NCBI RefSeq assembly: GCF_946902915.1
Contig: NZ_CAMPPY010000004.1
Location: forward strand, 148,722-212,721
Length of the DNA stretch: 64,000 nucleotides
Source of the DNA: Streptococcus sp. Marseille-Q5986
Lineage (GTDB): Bacteria; Bacillota; Bacilli; Lactobacillales; Streptococcaceae
Direction: 5' to 3'
This document shows, in pieces, positions 27,139 to 35,523 of this stretch (positions are counted from its first letter, which is position 1; each line of letters opens with the position of its first letter). Under the pieces are notes generated by a model, which ran no database searches, was not told the DNA's origin, and saw only the letters and a program-made list of their open reading frames with translations. Both the position numbers and the translations under genes were made by a program.

Positions 27139-27176
27139 TTTTTTGTTATAATAAAAATACGAAAGGAGGGGATAAC

Positions 27177-27914
27177 ATGGACAATCTCGCTCAACACGTT
27201 GGAGAAAAGATAAAATTTTTTAGAAAAGAGAACGGCTGGACTCAATCTGTACTAGCTGAAAAAATGTCAACCAGTAAACAAACAATAAGTAAATACGAAA
27301 AGGGTATTATAAAGGTTAATCAAGACACAATTTTCAAACTTGCTGATATTTTCGGCGTGTCTATAGATAGCTTTTTTCCTCCTATCATTGAAGAAATACC
27401 TACCACTTCCCCGGTTCAAGCCATCTATGATCAACTAACTCCACCAAGGCAAGGGAAAGCCTTGGCTTATCTTGAAAAGCAACTGCTGGAGCAGAAAAAC
27501 GAAAACATAGTATCAGAAAACATTATCAGTCTGGACGACTACAGACAAACTACTTACCGTCGTGTTACTGGGGTTGTCTCTGCTGGTAGTGGCTCAATGC
27601 AGGACGACGATTTGGATATGGAGGTTTCATTCTATGAGGATGAAATACCAGACGACTATGACGCTATCGCTTATGTCGTCGGCAACTCTATGGAGCCAAA
27701 GATAAAAAATGGCGACTATCTTTTTATAAAGAACACCCCACAGGTTGACTATAACACCATCGGTATCTTTCAAGTAGACGGCGCTAACTACGTCAAGAAA
27801 CTGCGTCAAGGGTATTTAGAAAGCCTTAACCCTGAATGTGCTGATATACAACTAGACGAAAGCAACGATATTCGCACCATCGGCGAAGTCGTGAGTATAT
27901 ACAGGGATAATTAA
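27177..27914 (+). CDS. CI/LexA-like cleavable master repressor
   Basis: 245 residues. HTH at about 9-60 (KIKFFRKENGWTQSVLAEKMSTSKQTISKYEKGI), then a linker, and a C-terminal S24 (LexA) peptidase domain: cleavage-site-like Ala-Gly at 136-137 (VSAGSGS), nucleophile Ser171 in VGNSMEPKIKNGD, general-base Lys at 207-208 in NYVKKLRQG. Such repressors self-cleave with RecA after DNA damage. It has its own promoter and GGAGGG before the ATG, and faces the integrase. Classical PICI repressors (Stl) lack this domain and respond to a helper protein. Confidence 0.92.
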   Translation: MDNLAQHVGEKIKFFRKENGWTQSVLAEKMSTSKQTISKYEKGIIKVNQDTIFKLADIFGVSIDSFFPPIIEEIPTTSPVQAIYDQLTPPRQGKALAYLEKQLLEQKNENIVSENIISLDDYRQTTYRRVTGVVSAGSGSMQDDDLDMEVSFYEDEIPDDYDAIAYVVGNSMEPKIKNGDYLFIKNTPQVDYNTIGIFQVDGANYVKKLRQGYLESLNPECADIQLDESNDIRTIGEVVSIYRDN

Positions 27915-28054
27915 AAAAACTCCCTCACCTCAAACAAGCCCATATAAGCCCCATATTCGCCGTGTTTCCTATTATGGTACATTTTACCGTCTGACTACTT
28001 AAAATCGAAAATAAGGGGGTTCTCGTAGCTCCTCGCATGGTATAAACTCAAAAT

Positions 28055-28076
28055 CTTTTCTAATTGCTTGCCTGCT
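28055..28076 (+). repeat. 22-bp direct repeat, copy 3, before the integrase gene
   Basis: Identical to 24814-24835. It ends 20 bp before the int ATG, partly covering the region upstream of its ribosome binding site. Confidence 0.8.
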
Positions 28077-28096
28077 GATGGAAAAGGAGTAAAACC

Positions 28097-29263
28097 ATGA
28101 AAATAACAGAATACACCAAAAAAGACGGTTCTACAGTCTATCGCTCTAGCGTCTATCTTGGTATCGATACCGTAACGAGCAAGAAAGTCAAGACGACTAT
28201 TTCAGGGCGAACCAAGAGAGAACTTAAAAGCAAAGCGCTGCAAGCTCAAATAGACTTTGAAAAAAACGGCTCTACAGTATATAAAGCAGTTGAGATAAAG
28301 ACTTACGCCGAACTGGTGGAGAATTGGCTGGAAACCTACTGCCATACGGTAAAAAAGGCAACCCTTACAATAATCAAGAGTAGACTAAAAAACTATCTAC
28401 TTCCAGCCTTTGGAGACTACAAACTAGATAAGCTAACACCCCCAGTTATTCAAAAGCAAGTTAATCAATGGGCAAAAGAGTACAATCAACTAGGCAAAGG
28501 TTACCAAGAATATCCGCAACTTAACTCGCTAAATAAACGCATACTTAAATACGCCGTATCCTTGCAAGTCATCCCTTTTAATCCTGCCCGTGATATCATC
28601 GTTCCACGGCGTAAGGCAAAAGAAGGGCAAAAACTAAAATATCTGGATGATGATAACTTAAAAAAATTCTTAAATTACCTGGAGCAGTTGCCTAATACTT
28701 ACAAAAATTTCTACGATACGGTGCTATATAAGACGCTTCTAGCGACTGGTTTGCGCATTCGTGAATGTTTAGCCCTCAAATGGTCTGATATTAACTTACA
28801 AAACGGTACACTAGACGTAAATAAGACTCTAAACTGTGAAAAAGAAGTCACTACCCCTAAAACAGAATCAAGCGTTAGAATGATTGACTTGGATAATAAA
28901 ACGGTACTCATGCTACGGCTCTACAAAGCAAGACAATCCCAAGTAGGTAGAGAAATAGGCTTGACTTATGAAAAAGTATTTTCTAATTGCTTCGATGAAT
29001 ATAGAGACGCTAGGGCGCTTAGGTCAAGACTTGAGAAACATTTAAAACTTTCTGACTGCCCTCGTTTAACGTTCCACGCTTTCCGCCACACTCACGCTAG
29101 CATCTTGCTCAATGCTGGACTGCCTTACAAAGAAATACAAACACGGCTCGGCCATGCAAAACTTTCTATGACCATGGATATTTATAGCCACCTATCCAAA
29201 GACAACAAGAAAAATGCTACTTCATTTTATGAAAAAGCCATTGAAAAGATAAAAAGTTCCTAA
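28097..29263 (+). CDS. int: Tyrosine recombinase integrase
   Basis: 388 residues. It has an N-terminal AP2-like arm-binding domain (about 1-60, MKITEYTKKDGSTVYRSSVYLG), a core-binding domain (about 70-160), and the catalytic domain with Arg220 (TGLRIRE), His327-x-x-Arg330 (HAFRHTHAS), His353 (LGHAKLS) and nucleophile Tyr363 (DIYSHL). Length and layout fit phage/ICE/satellite integrases. GGAG lies before the ATG. The stop codon is inside the putative attR, so integration preserves the gene end. Confidence 0.95.
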   Translation: MKITEYTKKDGSTVYRSSVYLGIDTVTSKKVKTTISGRTKRELKSKALQAQIDFEKNGSTVYKAVEIKTYAELVENWLETYCHTVKKATLTIIKSRLKNYLLPAFGDYKLDKLTPPVIQKQVNQWAKEYNQLGKGYQEYPQLNSLNKRILKYAVSLQVIPFNPARDIIVPRRKAKEGQKLKYLDDDNLKKFLNYLEQLPNTYKNFYDTVLYKTLLATGLRIRECLALKWSDINLQNGTLDVNKTLNCEKEVTTPKTESSVRMIDLDNKTVLMLRLYKARQSQVGREIGLTYEKVFSNCFDEYRDARALRSRLEKHLKLSDCPRLTFHAFRHTHASILLNAGLPYKEIQTRLGHAKLSMTMDIYSHLSKDNKKNATSFYEKAIEKIKSS

Positions 29264-29275
29264 AAAGTCCACAAA
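29261..29275 (+). repeat. Putative attR (15-bp direct repeat)
   Basis: TAAAAAGTCCACAAA, identical to 17880-17894; it includes the stop codon of int. Confidence 0.75.
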
Positions 29276-29340
29276 TTTTATAAATCGGCTATAAATCAAA
29301 TCACAAATGCCGCTATACTAGGGAATTTACCCCCTAGACT

Positions 29341-29369
29341 TGAAATAAAGCACATTTCACTATATAATA
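29341..29369 (+). promoter_or_regulatory. Promoter of the P-type ATPase locus (TTGAAA-17-TATAAT)
   Basis: TTGAAA, a 17-bp spacer and TATAAT, within a 38-bp block nearly identical to the malA promoter. AAGGAGG follows before the ATG at 29390. Confidence 0.8.
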
Positions 29370-29389
29370 AAGATAAGGAGGAAATAAGT

Positions 29390-29668
29390 ATGTTAAAAGA
29401 AGTACTAACCGTTGCAAAAGTTGCGAAAAAATCATCACTCTTTTTGGGTGGTGTCGCATTTGGTACCCTTGGTTTGAAAATCTTAGCGAGTAAGGAAGCT
29501 AAAAAAGGTTATTCTAAAGCCTTGGCTAAGGCTTACAAGTTGAAAGACGGGCTAGATGCATCTGTTTCTGTTGTGAAACAACATGGAGACGATGTCTTGC
29601 AAGATGCTAAATATTTGTACGAGCAAGAGAAAAAAGAAGAGCAATTAGATAGCCTTATAGGAGAATAA
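29390..29668 (+). CDS. DUF6110-like small protein linked to a metal ATPase
   Basis: 92 residues with a short N-terminal hydrophobic stretch (SSLFLGGVAFGTLGLKIL) and an amphipathic, lysine/glutamate-rich remainder. It is 1 bp upstream of the P-type ATPase gene, an arrangement seen repeatedly in Firmicutes, which suggests a partner or chaperone role. Biochemical role unknown. Confidence 0.8.
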   Translation: MLKEVLTVAKVAKKSSLFLGGVAFGTLGLKILASKEAKKGYSKALAKAYKLKDGLDASVSVVKQHGDDVLQDAKYLYEQEKKEEQLDSLIGE

Positions 29669-29669
29669 T

Positions 29670-31733
29670 ATGTCTTTTAAAGTGCTACATAGAGGATACC
29701 AACATATCCGACTATCATCTTCTTTTTCACTCACCTTGGATATTCAAGACTATCTTCGTTCCTTGGCGCGAGATGAAAAGGGGATTGAGTCTATCCAGTT
29801 TTACATGGATCAACAGCACTTTACTCTACGCATAAAAGAAGGCTTTTCTGTATTAGATAATGCAGAAGCCTTTTTAAAAAGAATTGATAAAGGGAAAGTT
29901 TCTGAGTTGATGGCTCTTCCTGTTCGTAGAGAAGAGAGTGCTTATTCTATCGTTTCAGGTGCAGCGATTAAGCGCGTGCTTTTTCGTAGTCTGGTGCCGT
30001 CTCCTATTCGCTATATATGGACTTGTTATCAGGCTTTGGGTTATATCAGAGAAGCCTATCAAACACTAGTGCGTAAGGAATTAACGATGGAAGTCTTGGA
30101 CTGTTCGGCTATTTTATTGTCTTTGTTTATGAACCAATCCAAGACTGCTAGCAACATCATGTTTATGCTTGATTTGGGGAATCATTTAGATCAGTGGTCC
30201 TTGAAAAAAACTGCAACAGATTTAGAACAAAGCCTTCTTGCAAAAGAGAGCGATGTATTCCTAGTACAGGGCGATACGGTTGTTAGTATCAAGAGTTCCG
30301 ATGTTCAAATAGGAGATGTTTTGGTTCTATCTCAAGGAAATGAAATTCTGTTTGATGGACAAGTAGTTTCAGGTTTAGGTATGGTCAACGAAAGTTCCTT
30401 GACGGGAGAGAGTTTTCCAGTTGAAAAAAGAGAGTCTGATTTGGTTTGTGCAAATACAGTATTAGAAACTGGAGAGTTGCGCATTCGTGTGACCGATAAT
30501 CAGATGAACAGCCGTATTTTACAGCTGATTGAGTTAATGAAGAAATCTGAAGAAAACAAGAAAACGAAACAACGCTATTTCATCAAGATGGCAGATAAGG
30601 TCGTCAAATATAATTTCTTAGGGGCTGGGCTAACTTACCTATTGACAGGTTCTTTTTCTAAGGCTATTTCTTTCCTATTGGTCGATTTCTCCTGCGCTTT
30701 GAAAATCTCTACTCCTGTAGCTTATTTGACAGCTATCAAGGAGGGGTTGAACCGTGAAATGGTGATTAAGGATGGAGATGTTCTGGAGAAATACCTGGAA
30801 GTTGACACTTTCTTGTTTGATAAGACAGGAACAATCACAACTAGTTATCCTATAGTTGAAAAGGTGTTACCTTTTGGGGATTATAGCGAGGAAGATATTC
30901 TCAGAATCAGTGCCTGTCTTGAGGAACACATTTATCATCCTATTGCTAATGCCATTGTCAAGCAAGCTGAGATAGAGGGAATTGAACATGAGGAAATGCA
31001 TGGGAAACTCCAATATATCGCAAGTAAGGGGATCAAATCCCATATAGATGGCCAACCAGTTCTTATTGGGAATTATGTCTTGATGCAGGATGAGTGGATT
31101 CATATTAGTTTGGAACAACATGCTTTGATTGAAGAGTACAAGAATCACTACAATCTCTTGTTCTTGGCTTATCAGAATGAATTGATTGGAATGTTCTGCA
31201 TCCATACTCCTTTGAGAAAAGAAGCAAAAGCAGCCTTGGAGAAACTTAAGGAACAAGGGAAAAAATTGATTCTGGCAACAGGGGATACCCTAGTTAGGAC
31301 AGAGGAATTAGTCAAAGATTTGCCCTTTGATCAGGTCTATATAGACTTGAAACCTGATGGGAAATTTGAGTTAGTAGAGGAACTGCAGAAAGAAGGTCAT
31401 ACTATTTTGATGGTTGGAGATGGGTTGAATGACTCAGCGGCTCTAACCCTATCAGATATCGGTGTAGTGATGAATGAGAGCGCAGATATTTCTAAGCAGA
31501 TGAGTGATATCTTATTGTTAGATAATCGCTTGGATTTCTTCCAAGAGTTGGATTCGCTATCATCATCTTTGCAAATACTCATCAAGAAGAATATTCAAGA
31601 TACCATTGTCGTAAATAGTAGTTTGATTGGCTTTGGCTTATTTAATTGGCTCAGTCCCTCAAATCTCTCTATCTTACATAATCTAACAACCTTGCGCATT
31701 GTCCTGCGTAGCCTGTATATTAAAAATAGATAG
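29670..31733 (+). CDS. P1B-like metal-translocating P-type ATPase with altered CPC motif
   Basis: 687 residues. The actuator TGES motif is in NESSLTGESFPVEK, the phosphorylated Asp384 in DKTGTIT, and the hinge in VGDGLNDSAALTLSDIGVVM. Membrane helix 6 reads DFSCALKISTP around Cys342: the usual CPC is reduced to a single cysteine (S-C). The N-terminus is a degenerate heavy-metal-associated-like domain without CxxC. Substrate cannot be predicted. RBS GGAG lies in the end of the upstream gene. Confidence 0.9.
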   Translation: MSFKVLHRGYQHIRLSSSFSLTLDIQDYLRSLARDEKGIESIQFYMDQQHFTLRIKEGFSVLDNAEAFLKRIDKGKVSELMALPVRREESAYSIVSGAAIKRVLFRSLVPSPIRYIWTCYQALGYIREAYQTLVRKELTMEVLDCSAILLSLFMNQSKTASNIMFMLDLGNHLDQWSLKKTATDLEQSLLAKESDVFLVQGDTVVSIKSSDVQIGDVLVLSQGNEILFDGQVVSGLGMVNESSLTGESFPVEKRESDLVCANTVLETGELRIRVTDNQMNSRILQLIELMKKSEENKKTKQRYFIKMADKVVKYNFLGAGLTYLLTGSFSKAISFLLVDFSCALKISTPVAYLTAIKEGLNREMVIKDGDVLEKYLEVDTFLFDKTGTITTSYPIVEKVLPFGDYSEEDILRISACLEEHIYHPIANAIVKQAEIEGIEHEEMHGKLQYIASKGIKSHIDGQPVLIGNYVLMQDEWIHISLEQHALIEEYKNHYNLLFLAYQNELIGMFCIHTPLRKEAKAALEKLKEQGKKLILATGDTLVRTEELVKDLPFDQVYIDLKPDGKFELVEELQKEGHTILMVGDGLNDSAALTLSDIGVVMNESADISKQMSDILLLDNRLDFFQELDSLSSSLQILIKKNIQDTIVVNSSLIGFGLFNWLSPSNLSILHNLTTLRIVLRSLYIKNR

Positions 31734-31749
31734 ATGAGAGTTATTAACA

Positions 31750-31790
31750 GCAAAAAGGAGTTACCTTTCTCGAGGTTAACTCCTTTGTTT
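31750..31790. terminator. Bidirectional terminator between the ATPase gene and tyrS
   Basis: AAAGGAGTTACCTTT / AGGTTAACTCCTTT with a short loop and T-rich flanks. Confidence 0.75.
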
Positions 31791-31810
31791 ATAGATAAAT
31801 GTTGAACAGT

Positions 31811-33067
31811 TTAGTAAGTTAATACAAAGTATTTTTTCTTACCACGACGGATAACAGTCAGTTCGTTTTCTAACTTATCTGCGTCATTCAAGACATAGTC
31901 AAGGTCTTGAATGCGGTCGCCGTTTACGTAGATAGCTCCGTTTTGGACGTCTTCACGGGCTTGGCGTTTTGAGTTAACTACACCAGATGACACCAGCAGT
32001 TCCACGATATTGTGGTTCTCGTCTGCTTGCACTTGGTAGTTTGGCACTCCACGAAGTCCTTGTTTGAGCTCTTTAACAGAAAGATTTTTGATGTTTCCTG
32101 CAAAGAGTTGCTCAGTGATGTTAAGGGCTTCTTTGTAGGCTTCTTTACCGTGGACAAGAGTCACGACTTCACGAGCCAAGACTTTTTGAGCCAAGCGTTC
32201 ATGTGGAGCTGCTTCAAATTGTTTGCGGATGTCTTCAATCTCGTCCAGTGACAAGAAGGTAAAGATCTTCAAGAAGCGAACAGCGTCAGCATCCATCACG
32301 TTCATCCAGAATTGGTACATTTCGTATGGAGAAGTCTTTTTGGGGTTAAGCCAAACAGCGTTTCCTTCTGATTTACCAAATTTCTTACCAGTTGCATCTG
32401 TAATCAATGGAACAGTGATAACGTGGCCAGTCTTGTCAGCCTTACGACGAAGCAATTCGGTACCAGCTGTCATATTTCCCCATTGGTCAGAACCACCGAT
32501 TTGAAGCGTTACGCTGTGGTCTTGGTTAAGGACGAAGAAGTCGTAACCTTGCATGATTTGGTAGGCAAATTCTGTGTAAGAAATCCCGGTTTCAATCCGT
32601 TTTTTAACAGACTCTTTGTTCATCATGTAGTTGACAGTGAAGTATTTTCCGACATCACGAAGGAAGTCAATGAAGCTGATGCTGCCAAACCAGTCGTAGT
32701 TGTTGACCATGACAGCTTTATTTTCCCCATTTTCAAAGTCAAGAAAACGAGAAAGTTGTCCTTGGATAGACTTGACCCAGCCGTCTACTGTGTCTTTTGT
32801 TTGGAGACTACGCTCAGCATCTTTGAAGGACGGATCTCCGATGAGACCTGTAGCACCGCCAACAAGCGCATAAGGTTTGTGACCTGCTAATTGCAAACGA
32901 CGACTTGTCAGGATTGCGACAAGGTGGCCTAAGTGAAGGCTGTCAGCAGTTGGATCGTAGCCAGTATAATAAGAAACTTGACCTTCTTCTAGGGCTTTAC
33001 GCAAAGCTTCTTCATCAGTCGTTTGAAAAATCAAACCACGCTCTTTTAGCTCATCAAAAATGTGCAT
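31811..33067 (-). CDS. tyrS: Tyrosyl-tRNA synthetase
   Basis: Class I TyrRS of 418 residues. The HIGH-like motif is in [14 protein letters not shown] (about 39-52), tyrosine-binding residues are in [17 protein letters not shown] context ([14 protein letters not shown]), and KMSKS-like is KKFGKSEGN (about 229-237). The C-terminal S4 domain is about 350-418 ([21 protein letters not shown]). No T-box leader is visible before it; an extended -10 (TGATACAAT, minus strand) lies about 35 bp upstream. Confidence 0.97.
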   Translation of the reverse strand: MHIFDELKERGLIFQTTDEEALRKALEEGQVSYYTGYDPTADSLHLGHLVAILTSRRLQLAGHKPYALVGGATGLIGDPSFKDAERSLQTKDTVDGWVKSIQGQLSRFLDFENGENKAVMVNNYDWFGSISFIDFLRDVGKYFTVNYMMNKESVKKRIETGISYTEFAYQIMQGYDFFVLNQDHSVTLQIGGSDQWGNMTAGTELLRRKADKTGHVITVPLITDATGKKFGKSEGNAVWLNPKKTSPYEMYQFWMNVMDADAVRFLKIFTFLSLDEIEDIRKQFEAAPHERLAQKVLAREVVTLVHGKEAYKEALNITEQLFAGNIKNLSVKELKQGLRGVPNYQVQADENHNIVELLVSSGVVNSKRQAREDVQNGAIYVNGDRIQDLDYVLNDADKLENELTVIRRGKKKYFVLTY

Positions 33068-33249
33068 GTGTCTTTTCTCCTTTTTAAAATTATTGTTTCT
33101 AACTATTGTATCACAAACTTGGGCAATAGCCTAGTAGAATAAGGAAGAAAGTGGCTATTTTATTGATACGGTAACTTCTCAAAGTAACTTCCACTTTCCT
33201 GACCGAAGTGGAAATTCGTCTAAAACGGATTTTTATGGTGGAATTAAGT

Positions 33250-34365
33250 GTGAGACGTTTGAGTTAGAAATGAGGCCTACTCTGACCAAACAGAAACACC
33301 TTACCCTTTCAGACCGTAATGATATCCAACTAGGCTTAGAGCGCTCAAAACTATTGGACAATCCATTCTAAAAGACCTGACCACTGTTTCTAAAGAAGTC
33401 AAACGAAATAGACAAGGCCGAGAGTCTACGTGTGATAACCTTCCTTGCACTTTACTCGATAAAGTTCCCTCTGTCTGTAATGATTGCCCTAAAAGAAGAC
33501 AAAATTGCGGATTTAAAAAAATCTTCTACCTTGCTAAACAAGTTCAAAAGCAATACGAACAAACTCTTGTCGAGGCTCGTGAAGGAACTCCTCTCAATTC
33601 TCAGACTTTCTGGGACTCCGAAAAGGCTACCTATCTATCGCTCCTATTGACCTAGCCAGAGCCGTTAAATTCAAAGAAAGACGGAAAAATAGGCTACCTT
33701 CCATCCCTAAAGAAGCTAAAAAACCGTTCCTCTGAGGATTTTCAAATCTATTTAGCCCTGAATCAACTAGACTCATGGCTGGAAATGGACACGGTTATGG
33801 GCAGAATGGGAGGTAAAATCCTAGTCACCTTCAATCTTTCCTTCTGTAACTTTATCTTCGCTAGGCTGCTGGAGAATAAAACTGCCCTTGCGGTTACCAA
33901 ACACCTCATGATATTAAGAACACTCTTCACCAAGCGAACAAAGACTTTTTCCAACTCTTTCCCGTCATTCTTACCGATAATGGTGGAGAGTTTGCCAGGG
34001 GCGATGATATCGAAATGGATGTTCGAGGAGAAAGTAAACTTTTCTTTTGTGACCCTAATCGCTCTGACCAGAAAGGGAGAATTGAGAACATTCACACGCT
34101 GATTCGCGACATTCTACCTAAAGGAACTTCTTTTGACAACTTCATTCAAGAGGACATCCATCTCCTCTGTTCGCATGTCAACAGTGTCAAACGCGCTGCT
34201 TTGAATGGAGAGTCAGCCTATGAACTCTTTGCCTTTACTTACGGAGAAGGGATTCCTAAGCTTCTCGGCATTTCTAAAATACCTGCAGAAGACGGCTGTC
34301 AATCTTCTAAATTGCTTCAACAGTGGTTCTAAAAACGAACCTTCAACCCCATTCAAACGTCTCAC
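33250..34365 (+). mobile_element. Degenerate IS30-family insertion sequence
   Basis: Terminal inverted repeats GTGAGACGTTTGA (33250-33262) and TCAAACGTCTCAC (34353-34365) enclose a decayed transposase. Readable pieces in changing frames include LTLSDRNDIQLGLERS, KRRQNCGF, LDSWLEMDTVMGR (catalytic DDE region start), FPVILTDNGGEFARGDDIE-like bases near 33959, SDQKGRIENIHTLIR, and RAALNGESAYELFAFTYGEGIPKLLGI. At least three frameshifts or stops make it inactive. Confidence 0.8.
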
Positions 34366-34369
34366 TCTA

Positions 34370-35182
34370 AGAATCTGTATTCACAAAAAATGTTAAACTA
34401 AAGATATGATACGAAAAACATATGATACCGATTTAACCGATCAAGAATGGGCTAAACTTGAACCCTATTTCTCCCAACATCGCACCTATAAGTGGTCTAA
34501 ACGAGAACTCGTGAACGCCACCTTGTATATCACTAAAACAGGTTGCAAATGGCGCATGCTCCCTCATGATTTCCCTCCTTCCCTAACTGTCTGGAGTTTC
34601 TTTCGTCGTGCCAGAGAGAGCGGTTTGTGGGACACCATTTTGACGGAACTGGTTAAAAAAAGCGACTGAAAGCTGGTAGAGCAGCCCCTCCAACCTATGC
34701 TATCATTGATTCTCAAAGCGTGAAAACAACAGATGCTGCAGAGGAACGTGGGATTGATGGCGGTAAGAAAGTCAAAGGGAGGAAGCGCCACATCCTTGTG
34801 GATACTATGGGAAATCTTCTTGATGTGGTGGTTCATGCAGCTCATTTGCACGACACAAAATCAGGCTTTTTAGTGGCTCGCAAAGTGATGCTACAATTCC
34901 CAACCATCAAGACTTTTTCAGCCGATGCTGGTTATCGTAAAAGCTCTGAGGAGATGATGGTGAAGGAGTTTGGTTGCCCAGTAGGTATTTCTGAAAAAAT
35001 CAAGGCCAGCTGGCAAATCATCCCCAAACCTTGGGTTGTTGAGCGAACTTTTTCTTGGTTGAATCACTCTCGAAGATTAGCTAAGGATGTTGAAAAATCC
35101 GTATCGTCAGAGCTTGCTTTTGTCAAACTTTCACACATTAATCGGCTTTTAAAGGCTCTATCATTTTGTGAATACAGGTTCT
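34370..35182 (+). mobile_element. IS1381-type insertion sequence (IS5 family), apparently intact
   Basis: The 19-bp ends AGAATCTGTATTCACAAAA (34370-34388) and its complement with one change (35164-35182) bound a two-frame transposase gene. It sits 4 bp beyond the IS30 remnant and directly abuts an IS1182 fragment. Confidence 0.85.
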
Positions 35183-35184
35183 GA
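34406..35184 (+). CDS. IS1381 transposase, two frames joined by -1 frameshift
   Basis: The first frame (34406-34669) reads MIRKTYDTDLTDQEWAKLEP and holds DUF4096. The second continues in the -1 frame from an A7 run at 34660: it gives YAIIDSQSVKTTDAAEERGIDGGKKVKGRKRHILVDT (first catalytic Asp), ADAGYRKSSEE (second), and VVERTFSWLNHSRRLAKD (Glu). No other stop or shift is seen, so slippage on the A7 run would make a full DDE transposase, as known for IS427-group elements. The stop codon lies across the right end of the element. Confidence 0.85.
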
Positions 35185-35505
35185 ATCAGCTCCTCAAAAG
35201 GGACTGTATATGAATGAAGGCTATCAGCACTTAAAAAATAAAGAATGCCAGGCGCTTTTATCTCCCCAAGGTAGACAGATTTTCGCTCAACGCAAGATTG
35301 TCTTTGGACAGATAAAGGCTTGTTTGGGGTACAAGAGAGGTAATCTGAGAGGGATGCGTCAAGTGAGAATTGACATGGGATTGGTACTTATGGCAAATAA
35401 GCTCCTAAAATACAATAAGAGAACGACTTAAAATGAAAAAGCTAGAGTTCTGCAATTGGAAATCTCTAGCTTTTTTGTGGTTGAGAACTATTTTGTCCTA
35501 GGTTC
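35183..35505 (+). mobile_element. IS1182-family fragment (3' end), inverted copy of 53431-53760
   Basis: Contains the last 83 codons of the transposase (SAPQKGLYMNEGYQHLKNKE to NKLLKYNKRTT, stop at 35431), the hairpin terminator AAAAAGCTAGAG / CTCTAGCTTTTT, and the end GTCCTAGGTTC. Against the other copy it is almost identical but lacks 12 bp in frame (codons DVEP, about 35300). The left side is cut off by IS1381. Confidence 0.88.
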
Positions 35506-35523
35506 AGTTTACTTTACTTCATT

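Larger units (their letters stand above)
17880..29275. mobile_element. PICI-type phage satellite, about 11.4 kb
   Basis: Two 15-bp direct repeats bound a set with a classic Gram-positive satellite layout: integrase and master repressor on one strand at the right end, and a divergent leftward transcript with Cro, a Rha-like regulator, small unknown genes, a VapE-type helicase/primase, an iteron origin, HNH nuclease and an ArpU-like regulator, ending with HicAB. There is no portal, capsid, tail, holin or lysin gene, so it must use a helper phage for particles if it moves at all. It sits between rlmA(II) and the P-type ATPase locus, which are neighbours in pneumococcal genomes as I remember them. 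The family label is by architecture; no homology search was run. Confidence 0.85.

Noticed and set aside
17880..29275. Full prophage
   Set aside because: No portal, terminase large subunit, capsid, tail, holin or lysin genes in 11 kb; a satellite fits better.
33068..33249. T-box leader before tyrS
   Set aside because: No GGTGGnACC-type antiterminator or terminator hairpin is present between the promoter and start.
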